In this document: in pieces, positions 25,420-34,318 of the stretch
Numbering within the stretch: the first letter of the stretch is position 1
Layout of the letters: every line of letters begins with the position of its first letter
From: Microbacterium sp. VKM Ac-2923
GTDB lineage: Bacteria; Actinomycetota; Actinomycetes; Actinomycetales; Microbacteriaceae
Reading direction: 5' to 3'
Length of the DNA stretch: 64,000 bases
Assembly: GCF_022815605.1 (NCBI RefSeq)
Contig: NZ_JALGRP010000004.1
Location: 248,001-312,000 of the forward strand
Notes under the pieces: model-generated
Told to the model about the DNA's origin: nothing
The model's input: the letters and a program-made list of their open reading frames with translations, nothing else
Database searches by the model: none
Program-made: the position numbers and the translations under genes

Positions 25420-25830
25420 ATGAGCTCATCACCCAACCGTCTCGTGGCCACCGTCTTCGGCGCTGTCTACCTGCTCGTCGGACTGCTCGGCTTCGCCGTG
25501 ACCGGCGGGGTCGGTTTCATCGCCACCGATGGCGGTCTGCTCCTCGGCATCTTCGAGGTCAACCCGCTGCACAACATCGCGCACCTGCTGATCGGTGGCG
25601 CTCTTCTCGTCGCCGGGCTCGCCAATGCTCGCGCCGCCAAGGGCGTGAACACCACCGTCGGCGCCGTCTACCTTCTGCTCGGCATCGTCGGCTTCTTCCT
25701 CGTCGACACCCCGGCGAACATCCTCGCGCTGAACGTGCCCGACCACTTCCTGCACCTTGCCAGCGCCGTCGTGCTGCTGGGCGTGGGCCTCGGCACCGAG
25801 CGCAGCATCCCCCGCACCGCGGCGGTGTGA
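25420..25830 (+). CDS. DUF4383 membrane protein
   Basis: A 136-residue integral membrane protein with four predicted helices: VATVFGAVYLLVGLLGFAV, NIAHLLIGGALLVAGL, VGAVYLLLGIVGFFLV and LHLASAVVLLGVGLG. The conserved NPLHNIAHLLIG and VPDHFLHLASA segments identify DUF4383, an actinobacterial and cyanobacterial family of unknown, possibly stress-related, role. The ATG at 25420 follows GGGAGG with six bases between; the in-frame extension to 25318 is not membrane-like. It is coupled to the next membrane gene, whose GTG begins one base after its stop. Confidence 0.85.
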   Translation: MSSSPNRLVATVFGAVYLLVGLLGFAVTGGVGFIATDGGLLLGIFEVNPLHNIAHLLIGGALLVAGLANARAAKGVNTTVGAVYLLLGIVGFFLVDTPANILALNVPDHFLHLASAVVLLGVGLGTERSIPRTAAV

Positions 25831-25831
25831 T

Positions 25832-26362
25832 GTGACCGCCGCGACCTTCACACAGTCGTGGCCCTCCGTGTCCGCATGGGGGGCCGGGCTCATCGCCGCC
25901 GCCCTCGGCGCGGGCGCGATCGTCCGACCCGGTTCCGAGGCCGTCGCCGTCGGCCTCGGAGCCGGGATGGTGGTCCTCGGCCTCGCCGCACTCGCCTGGG
26001 GCGGAGCGGTGCTGGCCACCGGACGCCTACTCATGCCGCGAGCCGCCCTGGGCGGGTCGCTCGCGACCCTGGTCCTGACCGGCGCGCTGATGTTCGCCGA
26101 CCCGGCCCACACGAGCATCCTCGGCGCCGCCGCGGCATCCGTCTTGCTCGTCGTGGTCGGGGCGGCGGCCGCGGGCCGCCTGCGTCGGATCCGTCGTGAC
26201 GGCACGGCAGACCGGTCGCCCCAGCCCATGAGCGTGGTGGGACTGCTCGTGGCGGCCGCGGTCATCGCCGTCGTCGTCACCCCCGCCCTGGGCGCGACCC
26301 AGAACGCCGTCCTGCTGCGAGACGACGGCACCGTGCCGGTCATCAGCCACGACGGTCACTGA
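25832..26362 (+). CDS. Hypothetical membrane protein, 176 residues
   Basis: Four or five hydrophobic helices: WGAGLIAAALGAGAIV, VGLGAGMVVLGLAALAWGG, LGGSLATLVLTGALMFA, ILGAAAASVLLVVVGAAAAG and VVGLLVAAAVIAVVVTPALG. The C-terminal tail (TQNAVLLRDDGTVPVISHDGH) is probably exposed and rich in histidine and aspartate. I do not recognise a named family. The GTG start sits one base after the DUF4383 stop, so the two are translated from one message and may work together in the membrane. Confidence 0.68.
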   Translation: MTAATFTQSWPSVSAWGAGLIAAALGAGAIVRPGSEAVAVGLGAGMVVLGLAALAWGGAVLATGRLLMPRAALGGSLATLVLTGALMFADPAHTSILGAAAASVLLVVVGAAAAGRLRRIRRDGTADRSPQPMSVVGLLVAAAVIAVVVTPALGATQNAVLLRDDGTVPVISHDGH

Positions 26363-26401
26363 TCCGGAGCCCGCCTCCCCAGACGGTGGCACGCTGGGAG
26401 G

Positions 26402-27325
26402 GTGACCGACGCCCCCTCCTCTTCCGTCCCCGACTGGATCCAGTCGCTGCGCGGGAAGATCCTCACCGCCCTCGCGGGCGACCCGACCGGCATGGCCCCG
26501 TACGTCCGCGACATCGCCGCGGGCGATGACACCGGCTATTTCGTCGAGAACGGCCCCGCGTGGACGGTGCACGCCGGAATGGGCACGCTGGTGGCCGGCA
26601 TCCGGGCTCTTCTGCTACAGGCGCTGCACCCGGGTGCCCTCGCGGGTGTGCACGACTGGTCGCGCTATCGCGAGGACCCGATCGGACGCCTCACCGGCAC
26701 GGTGCGCTGGGTGATCACGTTGACCTACGGTTCGACGACGCAGGCGGATGCCGAAACGCGTCGCGTCGGGCGCTTCCACCAGCGCGTGAAAGGCGACTAT
26801 CGCGCGGGCGACGGCACCGAGCGCACGTACACGGCGGAGGCGACCGACCTGGTGCGATGGGTGCACCTCGCCTTCACGGACGCGTTCCTCGCTGGGCACG
26901 AGGTGTCGCGCACGCCCATCCCCGGTGGTGCGGACGCGTACGTCGCGGACTGGGCGACGGCCGGTCGCCTGATGCGGGTGGTCGACCCGCCCCTCACCCG
27001 CGACGCGCTGCGCGGCGAGATCGACGCCTTCTTCGAGCGCGGAGAGTTGCGCGGCGGTGAGCGCGTCGACGACGTGGTGCGGTTCCTGCGCAGACCGCCG
27101 TTCCCCGGCGCGATGGGTCTGGCCTACCGCGTGCTGTTCGCCGCGGCGGTGGCCACCATCCCCCGCCGGTATCGCACGTTGCTCGGCGTGCGGCGGTGGC
27201 CCCTGCCCGTGCTCACGCTGACGCGGGTGATCCTGCGCATCACCGAACGGGCCCTCGGGTCAGGCCCGCGCGCACAGGACATGGCGCGTCAGCGCTTGCG
27301 GAGGCTGGAGCGGGAGGCGGCGTGA
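26402..27325 (+). CDS. Oxygenase MpaB family / DUF2236 protein
   Basis: A 307-residue protein of the DUF2236 family, related to latex-clearing oxygenase and MpaB. Typical segments: GMGTLVAGIRALLLQALHPGALAG (split at A), HDWSRYREDPIGRL and VTRFLRR-like VDDVVRFLRRPPFPG. The family uses a b-type heme bound by histidines; candidates are H63 in ALHPG and H70-72 in GVHDW. The natural substrate in bacteria is generally unknown. It starts at GTG; its stop overlaps the GTG of the DUF1992 gene (GTGA). Confidence 0.78.
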   Translation: MTDAPSSSVPDWIQSLRGKILTALAGDPTGMAPYVRDIAAGDDTGYFVENGPAWTVHAGMGTLVAGIRALLLQALHPGALAGVHDWSRYREDPIGRLTGTVRWVITLTYGSTTQADAETRRVGRFHQRVKGDYRAGDGTERTYTAEATDLVRWVHLAFTDAFLAGHEVSRTPIPGGADAYVADWATAGRLMRVVDPPLTRDALRGEIDAFFERGELRGGERVDDVVRFLRRPPFPGAMGLAYRVLFAAAVATIPRRYRTLLGVRRWPLPVLTLTRVILRITERALGSGPRAQDMARQRLRRLEREAA

Positions 27326-27948
27326 ACGACGATCCGCGTCAGGCGGCGGAGCGCTACCGACTCGATCGCGAGTTGCGGGCGGCGGGACTCGACCCGGCCG
27401 CCGACGAGACGCCGAAGCGCGCGTCGGCGGCCGAATCGACGCACGGCGCCGACGCCGGTTCGCCCTCCGATGCCCCACCGGCGCCGGCGCGCGGAACGAC
27501 GGCGGCGGAGCGCGCAGCCTTCGTCGAGAACGCGATCCAGCAGGCCATCCGCCGCGGCGAGTTCGACGACCTGCCCGGAGCCGGCAAGCCCTTGCCCGAC
27601 CTGGGCGGCGCGCACGATCCCGACTGGTGGATCCGCCGCAAGATCGAGACCGAGAAACTCACCGGGCTGGGCCCGCCGGCCCTCACCCTGAGGGTCGAAC
27701 ACGCCGAGATGGCGGAGCGACTGGATGCCATCGCGCGCGAGATCGATGTCCGCGACGCGATCCGTGACTTCAACCGTCGGGTGATCGACGCGCGGCGGCA
27801 GCTGCAGGGCGGGCCGCCGGTGGTCACGCCCACCGTGGACGAGGAGGCCGAGGTGGCGGCGTGGGCTGGTCGGCGGCGTGAGCGCGAGGAGGCTGCACGG
27901 GTGGCGGCCCCGGTGCGGCGACGGCGGCGGTGGTTCGGACGGCGGTGA
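27322..27948 (+). CDS. DUF1992 domain protein (DnaJC28-like conserved region)
   Basis: A 208-residue soluble protein. The core FVENAIQQAIRRGEFDDLPGAGKPLPDLG (interrupted normally) and DPDWWIRRKIETEKL, residues about 70-120, match DUF1992, the domain shared with DnaJ homologue C28. No J-domain is present. The N-terminus is a low-complexity acidic linker and the C-terminus is extremely arginine-rich (RRRRRWFGRR). It is translationally coupled to the DUF2236 gene. Function unknown. Confidence 0.75.
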   Translation: MNDDPRQAAERYRLDRELRAAGLDPAADETPKRASAAESTHGADAGSPSDAPPAPARGTTAAERAAFVENAIQQAIRRGEFDDLPGAGKPLPDLGGAHDPDWWIRRKIETEKLTGLGPPALTLRVEHAEMAERLDAIAREIDVRDAIRDFNRRVIDARRQLQGGPPVVTPTVDEEAEVAAWAGRRREREEAARVAAPVRRRRRWFGRR

Positions 27949-27954
27949 GAACCG

Positions 27955-28124
27955 GTCCCGTCGACGAGCTCACGGACCTGCCCCGCGCGGCGGGCCGAGC
28001 GTGTCGAGGCGGCTGAGCCTGTCGAGGCGGCTGAGCCTGTCGAAGCCGGGGCGATCCGCGAGGAGCACCGTCGCTTCGGGGACGCCAGGGACCCCCACCG
28101 CGAGGCGGCTGAGCCTGTCGAAGC
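27955..28124. repeat. Cluster of TGAGCCTGTCGA-type dispersed repeats
   Basis: GAGGCGGCTGAGCCTGTCGA-like units occur at 28003-28020, 28021-28047 and 28100-28124, the last two continuing to GAAGCC; a degenerate relative (GGTCCC...GGACC) spans 27955-27979. They fill the gap between the converging DUF1992 and CitE-like genes. The same core, TGAGCCCGTCGAAGG, is found at 56902-56926 and 62308-62332, so this is a dispersed family rather than local duplication only. Confidence 0.75.
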
Positions 28125-28140
28125 CGGTAGATGCCCGGAC

Positions 28141-28971
28141 TCAGAGTGCGGCGAGCGCCTCCGCGCGCTCGACGAGGGCACGCGCGCGGGCCAGGGTCGG
28201 CGCGTAGGAGCCGTCGACCGGCCCGTCGGGGGTCTCCGACAGCAGCGACCGAGCGGCCTGCACCTCGGCGGCGGACGGCGTGAAGCCCGCGTGCGCGCCG
28301 GCGACGGCGGCATCCTGAAGCGCCAGCGTGCCGGTGAAGCCCATGGCGACCGCGTGCAGCGCGGCATCCCGAGCCTGCTCGATCGGACCGCACGGGCCGT
28401 CGATGGGTCCCGCGATCCCCGCGGCGGCCGAGGCCACCACGAGCTGCGCCCGCGGCCACGACAGCGCCATGCGATCGGCCGCCATGCCCGTGTCGCGCCG
28501 GAAGTCTCCCGTGCCGAACGCCAGGCGACGGGTGGCGGGGTGTGCGGCGATCGCCGGGGCGGCCAGGAGCGCTGCGGCCGACTCCACCATCGCCACGATG
28601 GGAGTGCCGAGCGGAAGGGATGCCGCCACGTGAGCGACGTCGTCGGGGCCGGCGCACATCGCCAGGACGACGCCCGCGAGGCGATCGCCGAGATCGCGGC
28701 CCAGGGCCAGGTCGTCGTCGCCGTCGCGGGTGCCGGCGGCGCTGATCCGCAGCCACAAGGGTGCGTCGACAGCAGCGCGACGTGCTCGCGCGCGGCCCTC
28801 CGCCTTGCGGCCGGCGGGGAGCCCGTCTTCGAGGTCGAGCACGAGGACGTCGGCCGCCGTGTCGAGGCCGCCCGCGAGCGGCGAGCGAAGCATCCACGTG
28901 CGGGCGAGGTCCGCACGCGCGGGGGCGGGGGCGGCCGAAGCCGCCCCCGCCGGGGTGTGCGCGATGGTCAC
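28141..28971 (-). CDS. HpcH/HpaI aldolase-citrate lyase family protein (CitE-like)
   Basis: A 276-residue TIM-barrel acyl-CoA lyase. RTWMLRSPLAGG (residue about 24), DVLVLDLEDGLPAGRK (metal-binding aspartate/glutamate), PIVAMVESAAALLAAP and RRLAFGTGDFRRD follow the CitE/malyl-CoA lyase order. Stand-alone actinobacterial members cleave malyl-, citramalyl- or hydroxymethylglutaryl-CoA-type thioesters or act on free acids. The GTG start overlaps the stop of dctA by GTGA, so the two are translationally coupled. This suggests processing of an imported dicarboxylate, but the substrate is inferred. Confidence 0.8.
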   Translation of the reverse strand: MTIAHTPAGAASAAPAPARADLARTWMLRSPLAGGLDTAADVLVLDLEDGLPAGRKAEGRARARRAAVDAPLWLRISAAGTRDGDDDLALGRDLGDRLAGVVLAMCAGPDDVAHVAASLPLGTPIVAMVESAAALLAAPAIAAHPATRRLAFGTGDFRRDTGMAADRMALSWPRAQLVVASAAAGIAGPIDGPCGPIEQARDAALHAVAMGFTGTLALQDAAVAGAHAGFTPSAAEVQAARSLLSETPDGPVDGSYAPTLARARALVERAEALAAL

Positions 28972-30422
28972 GAACGGCTCCGAGCCGCCGCCTCCGCCTC
29001 CGCCTTGGCGCGGAAGGCGTCGAGCGTGTCGGTGTCGACCGTGGCGGGGCCGGCGCCGACCTCTGCCGAGGCCGACTCCTTGGCATCCGCCGCCTTGCCG
29101 ACCGAACCGTGGTCGTCGCCGGTGAGCAGGTTCTCGTCGAACGGGATGTTGCCCGCGAGCACCTCGCGAACGCGCTGGGCGTCGTACTCCTTGGTCCAGA
29201 CACCGATCAGCATGGTGGCCACCGCGTTGCCGGTGAAGTTGGTGACCGCACGCGCCTCCGACATGAAGCGGTCGATGCCGACGATGACGCCGACTCCGTC
29301 GACCAGGTCGGGGCGGTAGGCCGAGAGACCGCCGGCGAGGGTCGCCAGGCCCGCGCCGGTGACACCGGCGGCACCCTTCGAGGCGATGATCATGAAGACC
29401 ATCAGGCCGATCTGCTCACCGAGCGACATGGGCGAGCCCATGGCCGAGGCGATGAAGAGCGAGGCCATCGTGAGGTAGATGGCGGTGCCGTCGAGGTTGA
29501 ACGAGTAACCGGTCGGAACGGTGATGCCCACGACGGGCTTCGAGACCCCGAGGTGCTCCATCTTGGCGATGAGGCGGGGCAGGGCGGCCTCGGACGACGA
29601 GGTGCCGACGATCAGCAGGTACTCGCGGCCCAGGTACTTCATGAGCGTGAAGATGTTGACGCGGGTCACGACGTAGAGGAGCGTGCCGAGCACCACGGCG
29701 ATGAAGAGGAAGCACGTGAGGTAGAACGCACCCATCAGGATGCCGAGGCTGATGACGGCCTGGAAGCCGGTCTTGCCGACGACCGCGGCGATGGCACCGA
29801 AGGCACCGATCGGGGCGAGCCACAGGATCATGCCCAGGATGCGGAACACGAGCACCTGGAAGTTGCGGATCGCGTCGACCATACGGGCACCACGCTCGCC
29901 CATGCGCTGCAGGGCGAAGCCCACGAGCAGGGCGATGAAGAGCACCTGGAGGATGCTGCCGCCAGTGAACGCCGAGAAGAACGAGGTCGGGATGATGCCG
30001 AGGACGAACTCCTGCGTCGTGGTGGCCTCGGCCGCGGGGGCGTCGTACTGGGCGCCGGCGATGTTGAGGCCCTCGCCGGGGTGAATGATGTTGCCGACGA
30101 CGAGGCCGATGATCAGCGCGAACGACGACATGATCAGGAAGTAGACCATCGCCAAGCCGCCGATCTTGCCGACCGTGGAGGCCTTGGCGATCGAGCCGAT
30201 GCCGACGACGATCGTGCAGAAGATCACCGGGGCGATCATCATCTTGATCAGGCTGACGAAGCCCTTGCCGATCGGCTCGAGGGTCGTCGCGAACGCGGGG
30301 GCGACGAGTCCGACGACCACACCCGCGACGACGGCGACGATGACCGAGATGTAGAGCCAGTGATTGCGGTCGATCTTCTTACGAGGCCGACCGTCTCGAG
30401 TGGTGCGGAGTGAAAGTGCCAT
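28968..30422 (-). CDS. dctA: C4-dicarboxylate:cation symporter
   Basis: A 484-residue DAACS-family transporter (fumarate, succinate, malate, aspartate with protons or sodium). Family signatures: GFVSLIKMMIAPVIFCTIV, the serine-rich hairpin VGTSSSEAALPRL, the transmembrane helix 7 segment YSFNLDGTAIYL and ASKGAAGVTGAGLATLA. The C-terminal 60 residues are a charged cytoplasmic tail. It is divergent from a CitA/DctS-type kinase and response-regulator pair across 153 bp, the usual arrangement for substrate-induced dctA. Confidence 0.93.
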   Translation of the reverse strand: MALSLRTTRDGRPRKKIDRNHWLYISVIVAVVAGVVVGLVAPAFATTLEPIGKGFVSLIKMMIAPVIFCTIVVGIGSIAKASTVGKIGGLAMVYFLIMSSFALIIGLVVGNIIHPGEGLNIAGAQYDAPAAEATTTQEFVLGIIPTSFFSAFTGGSILQVLFIALLVGFALQRMGERGARMVDAIRNFQVLVFRILGMILWLAPIGAFGAIAAVVGKTGFQAVISLGILMGAFYLTCFLFIAVVLGTLLYVVTRVNIFTLMKYLGREYLLIVGTSSSEAALPRLIAKMEHLGVSKPVVGITVPTGYSFNLDGTAIYLTMASLFIASAMGSPMSLGEQIGLMVFMIIASKGAAGVTGAGLATLAGGLSAYRPDLVDGVGVIVGIDRFMSEARAVTNFTGNAVATMLIGVWTKEYDAQRVREVLAGNIPFDENLLTGDDHGSVGKAADAKESASAEVGAGPATVDTDTLDAFRAKAEAEAAARSRS

Positions 30423-30575
30423 GAGCGCCTATCTCCTCTTTCTAACGTCATTGTTATTCCCGGCCGAACTGCCGGTGGGTGAGATGCCTTGTTTCTGCCG
30501 ACGGGCCGCCGGTGGATGTCATGACTGTGGTCGACGGCGAGCTCCACGACGATTTGTGGTCGTATTGTTCGCGGC

Positions 30576-32201
30576 ATGGACGCGAAAGGGCGAGGGATGC
30601 GACTGAGCGTGGGTGGGCGTCTGGCCCTCGTGTCGCTCGGCATCGTCGTGCTCGTCGCAGGTGTCCTCGCCGCGCTCCTGTCCGTACAGTTGAGCGACTC
30701 CGGGCAGCGCGAAGCCGAGCAGGTGACCCGGTCGGTGGCCGAGACGTTCGCGCACGAGGCGGAGATCGCCATGCTCGTCGCCGCTCGCGACTCCGACCGT
30801 CTGCAGCCGATGGTCGAGCAGATCCTCCCCGACGCCGACCTCTCGTTCGTCACGATCATGACGCCCGACGGCATCCGTCTCACCCACCGCAACCGCTCCG
30901 AGATCGGCCTGCCGTACCAGGGCTCGAGGGCCGAGGCCCTCGCGGGCGAGAGCTTCACCGAGGTGTACGTGGGAACGCTCGGCCCCTCGGTTCGCACCAT
31001 CGTGCCGATTCGCGAAGGCGGTGACGAGGAGGGACCCATCGTGGGTCTCGTCGCCGTGGGCGTGACGCTCGGCGCCGTGCAGCAGGACCTCGCCGCCCGC
31101 GTTCCGCTGATCGTCGCGGCATCCGCGGCCATCGTGGGGTTCGGCGTGCTGGGCGCGCTGTTCGTGCGCCGGAGCGCCCGGCGCGTGACCGGTTCGTACA
31201 CGCCCCGCGAGCTGTCGCGCCTCGTCGAGAGCTACGAGACCGTGCTGCACTCGCTGCGCGAGGGACTCGTGGTCACCGACCGCAACGGTCGCATCGTGCT
31301 CTACAACGACGAGGCCGCCGATCTCCTGGGCCTGCCGCCGGCCATCACCGGCCAGGTCTCGCTCGATCCGCACGACGTCGACATGGACGCCGATCTGGCG
31401 GACGCCATCGCCGGTGGTCGCCGGATGGTCGAGGAGACCGTCGTGAACGGAGACCGCGTGCTGCTGGTCAACCAGGAGGAGGCGCGGGATCTCACGGGCC
31501 GCCGCGCGCCCGAGCGTGGACGCGTGATGACCCTGCGCGACCGTTCCGAGTTGCAGGCACTGCTCGGCGAGCTGGAGGGCGTGCGCACGCTCAGCGACAC
31601 CCTGCGCTCGCAGACGCACGAGCACGGCAACCGCCTGCACGCGCTGCTGGCGCTGCTCGAGCTCGGGCGCATCGATGAGGCCCGGCGCCTGATCGTGGCA
31701 TCCACGGAGGACAGGCAGGGTCTCGCCGACCGCCTCGTGTCGGACGACGACGACGCGGTCATCGTCGCCCTGCTGCTCGGAAAGCTCGACGAGGCCGCCG
31801 AGCGCGGCGTGCGCCTCGACCTCCACGTCGCCGAACCCGCCCCACACGTGCCCCTGGCGGCACCGGAGGCGGTGACGGTGGTCGGCAATCTCGTCGACAA
31901 CGCTCTAGATGCGGCGGCGGCGGGCTCCGATCCCCGCTGGGTGAGCGTCTCCCTCGCCGAACGCGAGGGCGATGCCGTGCTCGAGGTCTCCGACAGCGGG
32001 GCGGGATTCGATCCGGCGCTGCGGGACCCCTTCGCGTACGGCGCCTCGACGAAACCCGCGCACGTGCCGGGCGGGCGCGGGGTCGGCCTCGCGCTGGTGC
32101 GCGACATCGTCGCCGCGCGCGGAGGGACGCTGCAGCTGGCGGCCACGCCCACCACGGTGCGGGTGTTCCTGCCCGTCGACACCGAAGAGGTGCCGGTGTG
32201 A
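30576..32201 (+). CDS. Sensor histidine kinase (DctS/CitA type)
   Basis: A 541-residue membrane kinase. Helix 1 is about residues 15-37; an extracytoplasmic PAS-like sensor domain (about 40-170) follows; helix 2 is VPLIVAASAAIVGFGVLGALF (interrupted). A cytoplasmic PAS starts at ETVLHSLREGLVVTDRNG. The phospho-acceptor histidine is in SQTHEHGNRLHAL, and the ATPase domain has NLVDNALDAA, DSGAGFDP and GRGVGLALV. This layout is that of citrate and C4-dicarboxylate sensors. It faces dctA, so it probably senses dicarboxylates outside the cell. A second ATG at 30597 is an alternative start. Confidence 0.9.
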   Translation: MDAKGRGMRLSVGGRLALVSLGIVVLVAGVLAALLSVQLSDSGQREAEQVTRSVAETFAHEAEIAMLVAARDSDRLQPMVEQILPDADLSFVTIMTPDGIRLTHRNRSEIGLPYQGSRAEALAGESFTEVYVGTLGPSVRTIVPIREGGDEEGPIVGLVAVGVTLGAVQQDLAARVPLIVAASAAIVGFGVLGALFVRRSARRVTGSYTPRELSRLVESYETVLHSLREGLVVTDRNGRIVLYNDEAADLLGLPPAITGQVSLDPHDVDMDADLADAIAGGRRMVEETVVNGDRVLLVNQEEARDLTGRRAPERGRVMTLRDRSELQALLGELEGVRTLSDTLRSQTHEHGNRLHALLALLELGRIDEARRLIVASTEDRQGLADRLVSDDDDAVIVALLLGKLDEAAERGVRLDLHVAEPAPHVPLAAPEAVTVVGNLVDNALDAAAAGSDPRWVSVSLAEREGDAVLEVSDSGAGFDPALRDPFAYGASTKPAHVPGGRGVGLALVRDIVAARGGTLQLAATPTTVRVFLPVDTEEVPV

Positions 32202-32235
32202 GCGGCGTCCTCGGTCACCTCGAGGCGGTGCGGCC

Positions 32236-32919
32236 GTGATCCGGGTGCTGGTGGTCGACGACGACGCCCTCGCCCTCGAGCTGCACGCGGCGTACGTCGC
32301 GCGGGTGCCGGGGTTCGAGGTCGTGGGCCACGCCGCGGGAGCCCGCGCCGCTCTGACCGCCCTGGCCGATCCCGATCGCCGGATCGACCTCGTGCTGCTC
32401 GACATGACCATGCCCGACGGGACCGGTCTCGACGTCGCCCGGCGCGTCCGCGCGATGGGCTCGCGCGTCGACATCATCGCCGTGACGGCCGTCCGGGATG
32501 CCGCGACCGTCCGCGCCGCCGTCTCTATCGGCGTCGTGCAGTACCTGATCAAGCCCTTCGCCTTCGGCGCGTTCCGCGAGCGCCTCGAGGCGTACCGCGC
32601 CTACGTCGACGGGCTCGACCGGGCGGCCGGAGAAGCGACGCAGTCCGAGGTCGACGCCCTGCTCGGCTCGCTGAGGACGGTCTCCCCGCCCACCATGCCG
32701 AAAGGGCTCAGCGACGAGACCCTGCAGGCCGTGGCGGAGCGCGTGCGCACGGCATCCGGGGCCGTCTCCTCGACCGAGGTGGGCGAGAGCGAGGGCATGT
32801 CGCGCGTGACCGCCCGGCGCTACCTCGAACACCTCGCCGACGTCGGTCGCGTGCGCCGCGAACCCCGCTACGGCGGCCAGGGAAGGCCCGAGATCACCTA
32901 CGCCTGGGTGCGCGGCTGA
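32236..32919 (+). CDS. Response regulator (CitB/DctR type)
   Basis: A 227-residue regulator. The receiver domain (residues 1-120) has the acidic pair in VVDDDALALE, the phospho-aspartate in LVLLDMTMPDGTG, and the switch lysine in YLIKPFAFGAFRERL. The C-terminal domain contains a helix-turn-helix (STEVGESEGMSRVTARRYLE) as in CitB and DcuR. It starts at GTG 34 bases after the kinase stop. It probably activates dctA and the CitE-like gene in the presence of dicarboxylate. Confidence 0.9.
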   Translation: MIRVLVVDDDALALELHAAYVARVPGFEVVGHAAGARAALTALADPDRRIDLVLLDMTMPDGTGLDVARRVRAMGSRVDIIAVTAVRDAATVRAAVSIGVVQYLIKPFAFGAFRERLEAYRAYVDGLDRAAGEATQSEVDALLGSLRTVSPPTMPKGLSDETLQAVAERVRTASGAVSSTEVGESEGMSRVTARRYLEHLADVGRVRREPRYGGQGRPEITYAWVRG

Positions 32920-33076
32920 CCGCGACCCGCCCGGTCTCGCCTCTCATCGTCGCGTTCTGCGTCGCCTGTGCGGGTGCCCGCAGTTTGCAATCTTCCGCGC
33001 AGATTTCTCGGCCAGACCTGCGAGGATCGAGCGGGTCTGCGAGGATCGCGCGGTCCGGGGCGGGGCGGGGCGGGGG

Positions 33077-34162
33077 TCAGAGGTCGAAGGCGGCGCGGAC
33101 GCCCTCGTTGACCACGACGCCGGAGCGCACGTTCAAGCCCTTCGCGAGGGCCGGATCGGCGGATGCCGCGGCCTCCCACCCAGCATCGGCGATGCGTGCG
33201 ATGTAGGGCAGGGTGGCGTTCGACAGTGCCCGGGTCGAGGTGTGCGGCACCGCACCGGGCATGTTCGCGACGCAGTAGTACAGCGCCTCGTGCACGCGGA
33301 ACGTGGGGGCGTCGTGCGTCGTCGGCCGGGACCCCTCGAAGCAGCCTCCCTGGTCGATCGCGATGTCGACGAGCACGGACCCGGGCTTCATCGTGCGGAC
33401 CATGTCGTCGGTGACGAGCTTGGGGGCCGCAGCCCCCGGGATCAGAACCGAACCGATCACGAGATCGGCGTCGGCGAGCTGCTCGGCGATCTCGAGACGG
33501 GTCGACGCGCGGGTCTCGATCGCTCCGCCGAAGCGCTCCTCGAGCAGGCGGAGCTTGGGTAGCGAGATGTCGACGACGGTCACACGGGCCCCGAGGCCGA
33601 GGGCGTTGGCCGCGGCGTGCTCTCCCGCGACGCCGCCGCCGATCACGACGACCTTCGCCCGCGGGGTCCCGGGCACGCCGCCGGGGAGCAGGCCGCGCCC
33701 GCCCGAGGCGCGCAGCAGGTGGTGGGCGCCCTCGATGATCGACAGGCGGCCGGCGACCTCGCTCATGGGCGCGAGAAGAGGAAGCGCCCGGTCGGGCGTC
33801 TGCACGGTTTCGTAGGCCACGGCCGTGGTACCCGCGGCCATGAGCGCGTCGGTCAGCGGACGGTCGGCGGCGAGGTGCAGGTAGGTGAAGAGCGTGAGGT
33901 CCGACCGGAGGTAGCCGTACTCGGGGGCGATGGGCTCCTTGACCTTGACCAGGAGTTCCGCGCGCGCCCAGGTCTCCTCGGCGGTGGCGACGATCTCGGC
34001 GCCGGCCGCGCGGTACTGCTCGTCGGAGAACCCACTGCCCTCACCCGCCCCGGCCTGCACGAGCACCTCGTGACCGCGATGGACGAGCGAATCGACGCCC
34101 GCGGGGGTCATCGCGACGCGGTTCTCGTTGTTCTTGATCTCGGTGGGCACGGACACGCGCAT
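33077..34162 (-). CDS. ald: Alanine dehydrogenase
   Basis: A 361-residue NAD-dependent L-alanine dehydrogenase (alanine to pyruvate and ammonia). MRVSVPTEIKNNENRVAMTP is the classical start; the catalytic lysine is in LLVKVKEPI and the histidine in YLHLAAD. The NAD fold is VVIGGGVAGEHAAANALGLG, and SVLVDIAIDQGGCFEGSRPT is invariant in the family. The ATG at 34162 follows GAGGAGG. It is divergent from an Lrp/AsnC regulator, the standard arrangement for alanine- or leucine-responsive control in actinobacteria. Confidence 0.96.
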   Translation of the reverse strand: MRVSVPTEIKNNENRVAMTPAGVDSLVHRGHEVLVQAGAGEGSGFSDEQYRAAGAEIVATAEETWARAELLVKVKEPIAPEYGYLRSDLTLFTYLHLAADRPLTDALMAAGTTAVAYETVQTPDRALPLLAPMSEVAGRLSIIEGAHHLLRASGGRGLLPGGVPGTPRAKVVVIGGGVAGEHAAANALGLGARVTVVDISLPKLRLLEERFGGAIETRASTRLEIAEQLADADLVIGSVLIPGAAAPKLVTDDMVRTMKPGSVLVDIAIDQGGCFEGSRPTTHDAPTFRVHEALYYCVANMPGAVPHTSTRALSNATLPYIARIADAGWEAAASADPALAKGLNVRSGVVVNEGVRAAFDL

Positions 34163-34204
34163 GGGTTCCTCCTCGAGCGGACGAGCGTTGCGGAGAGAAT
34201 CGCA

Positions 34205-34318
34205 GAAACTCGCGTTTCCGTGGTGTTTCTCCGCAGATCCTTCGCTATTCATCGCGCCTATGGCGGTATCGTCGGATGCCGGGGCGTCCGGCGCCCCCGA
34301 TGAGCGAAGGATCTGCGG
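34205..34318. promoter_or_regulatory. Divergent ald/lrp regulatory region with two inverted repeats
   Basis: GAAAC (34205-34209) and GTTTC (34214-34218) surround TCGC just upstream of ald, a plausible Lrp half-site pair. A longer perfect 15-bp inverted repeat, CCGCAGATCCTTCGC (34231-34245) and GCGAAGGATCTGCGG (34304-34318), spans the region; its right arm contains the AAGGA ribosome site of the lrp-type gene. Inferred: looping or autoregulation by the Lrp-type protein. Confidence 0.6.

Noticed and set aside
32920..33076. Direct repeat CTGCGAGGATCG (twice) between the response regulator and ald genes
   Set aside because: Only 12 bases, two copies, in a converging gap; too little to support a function.
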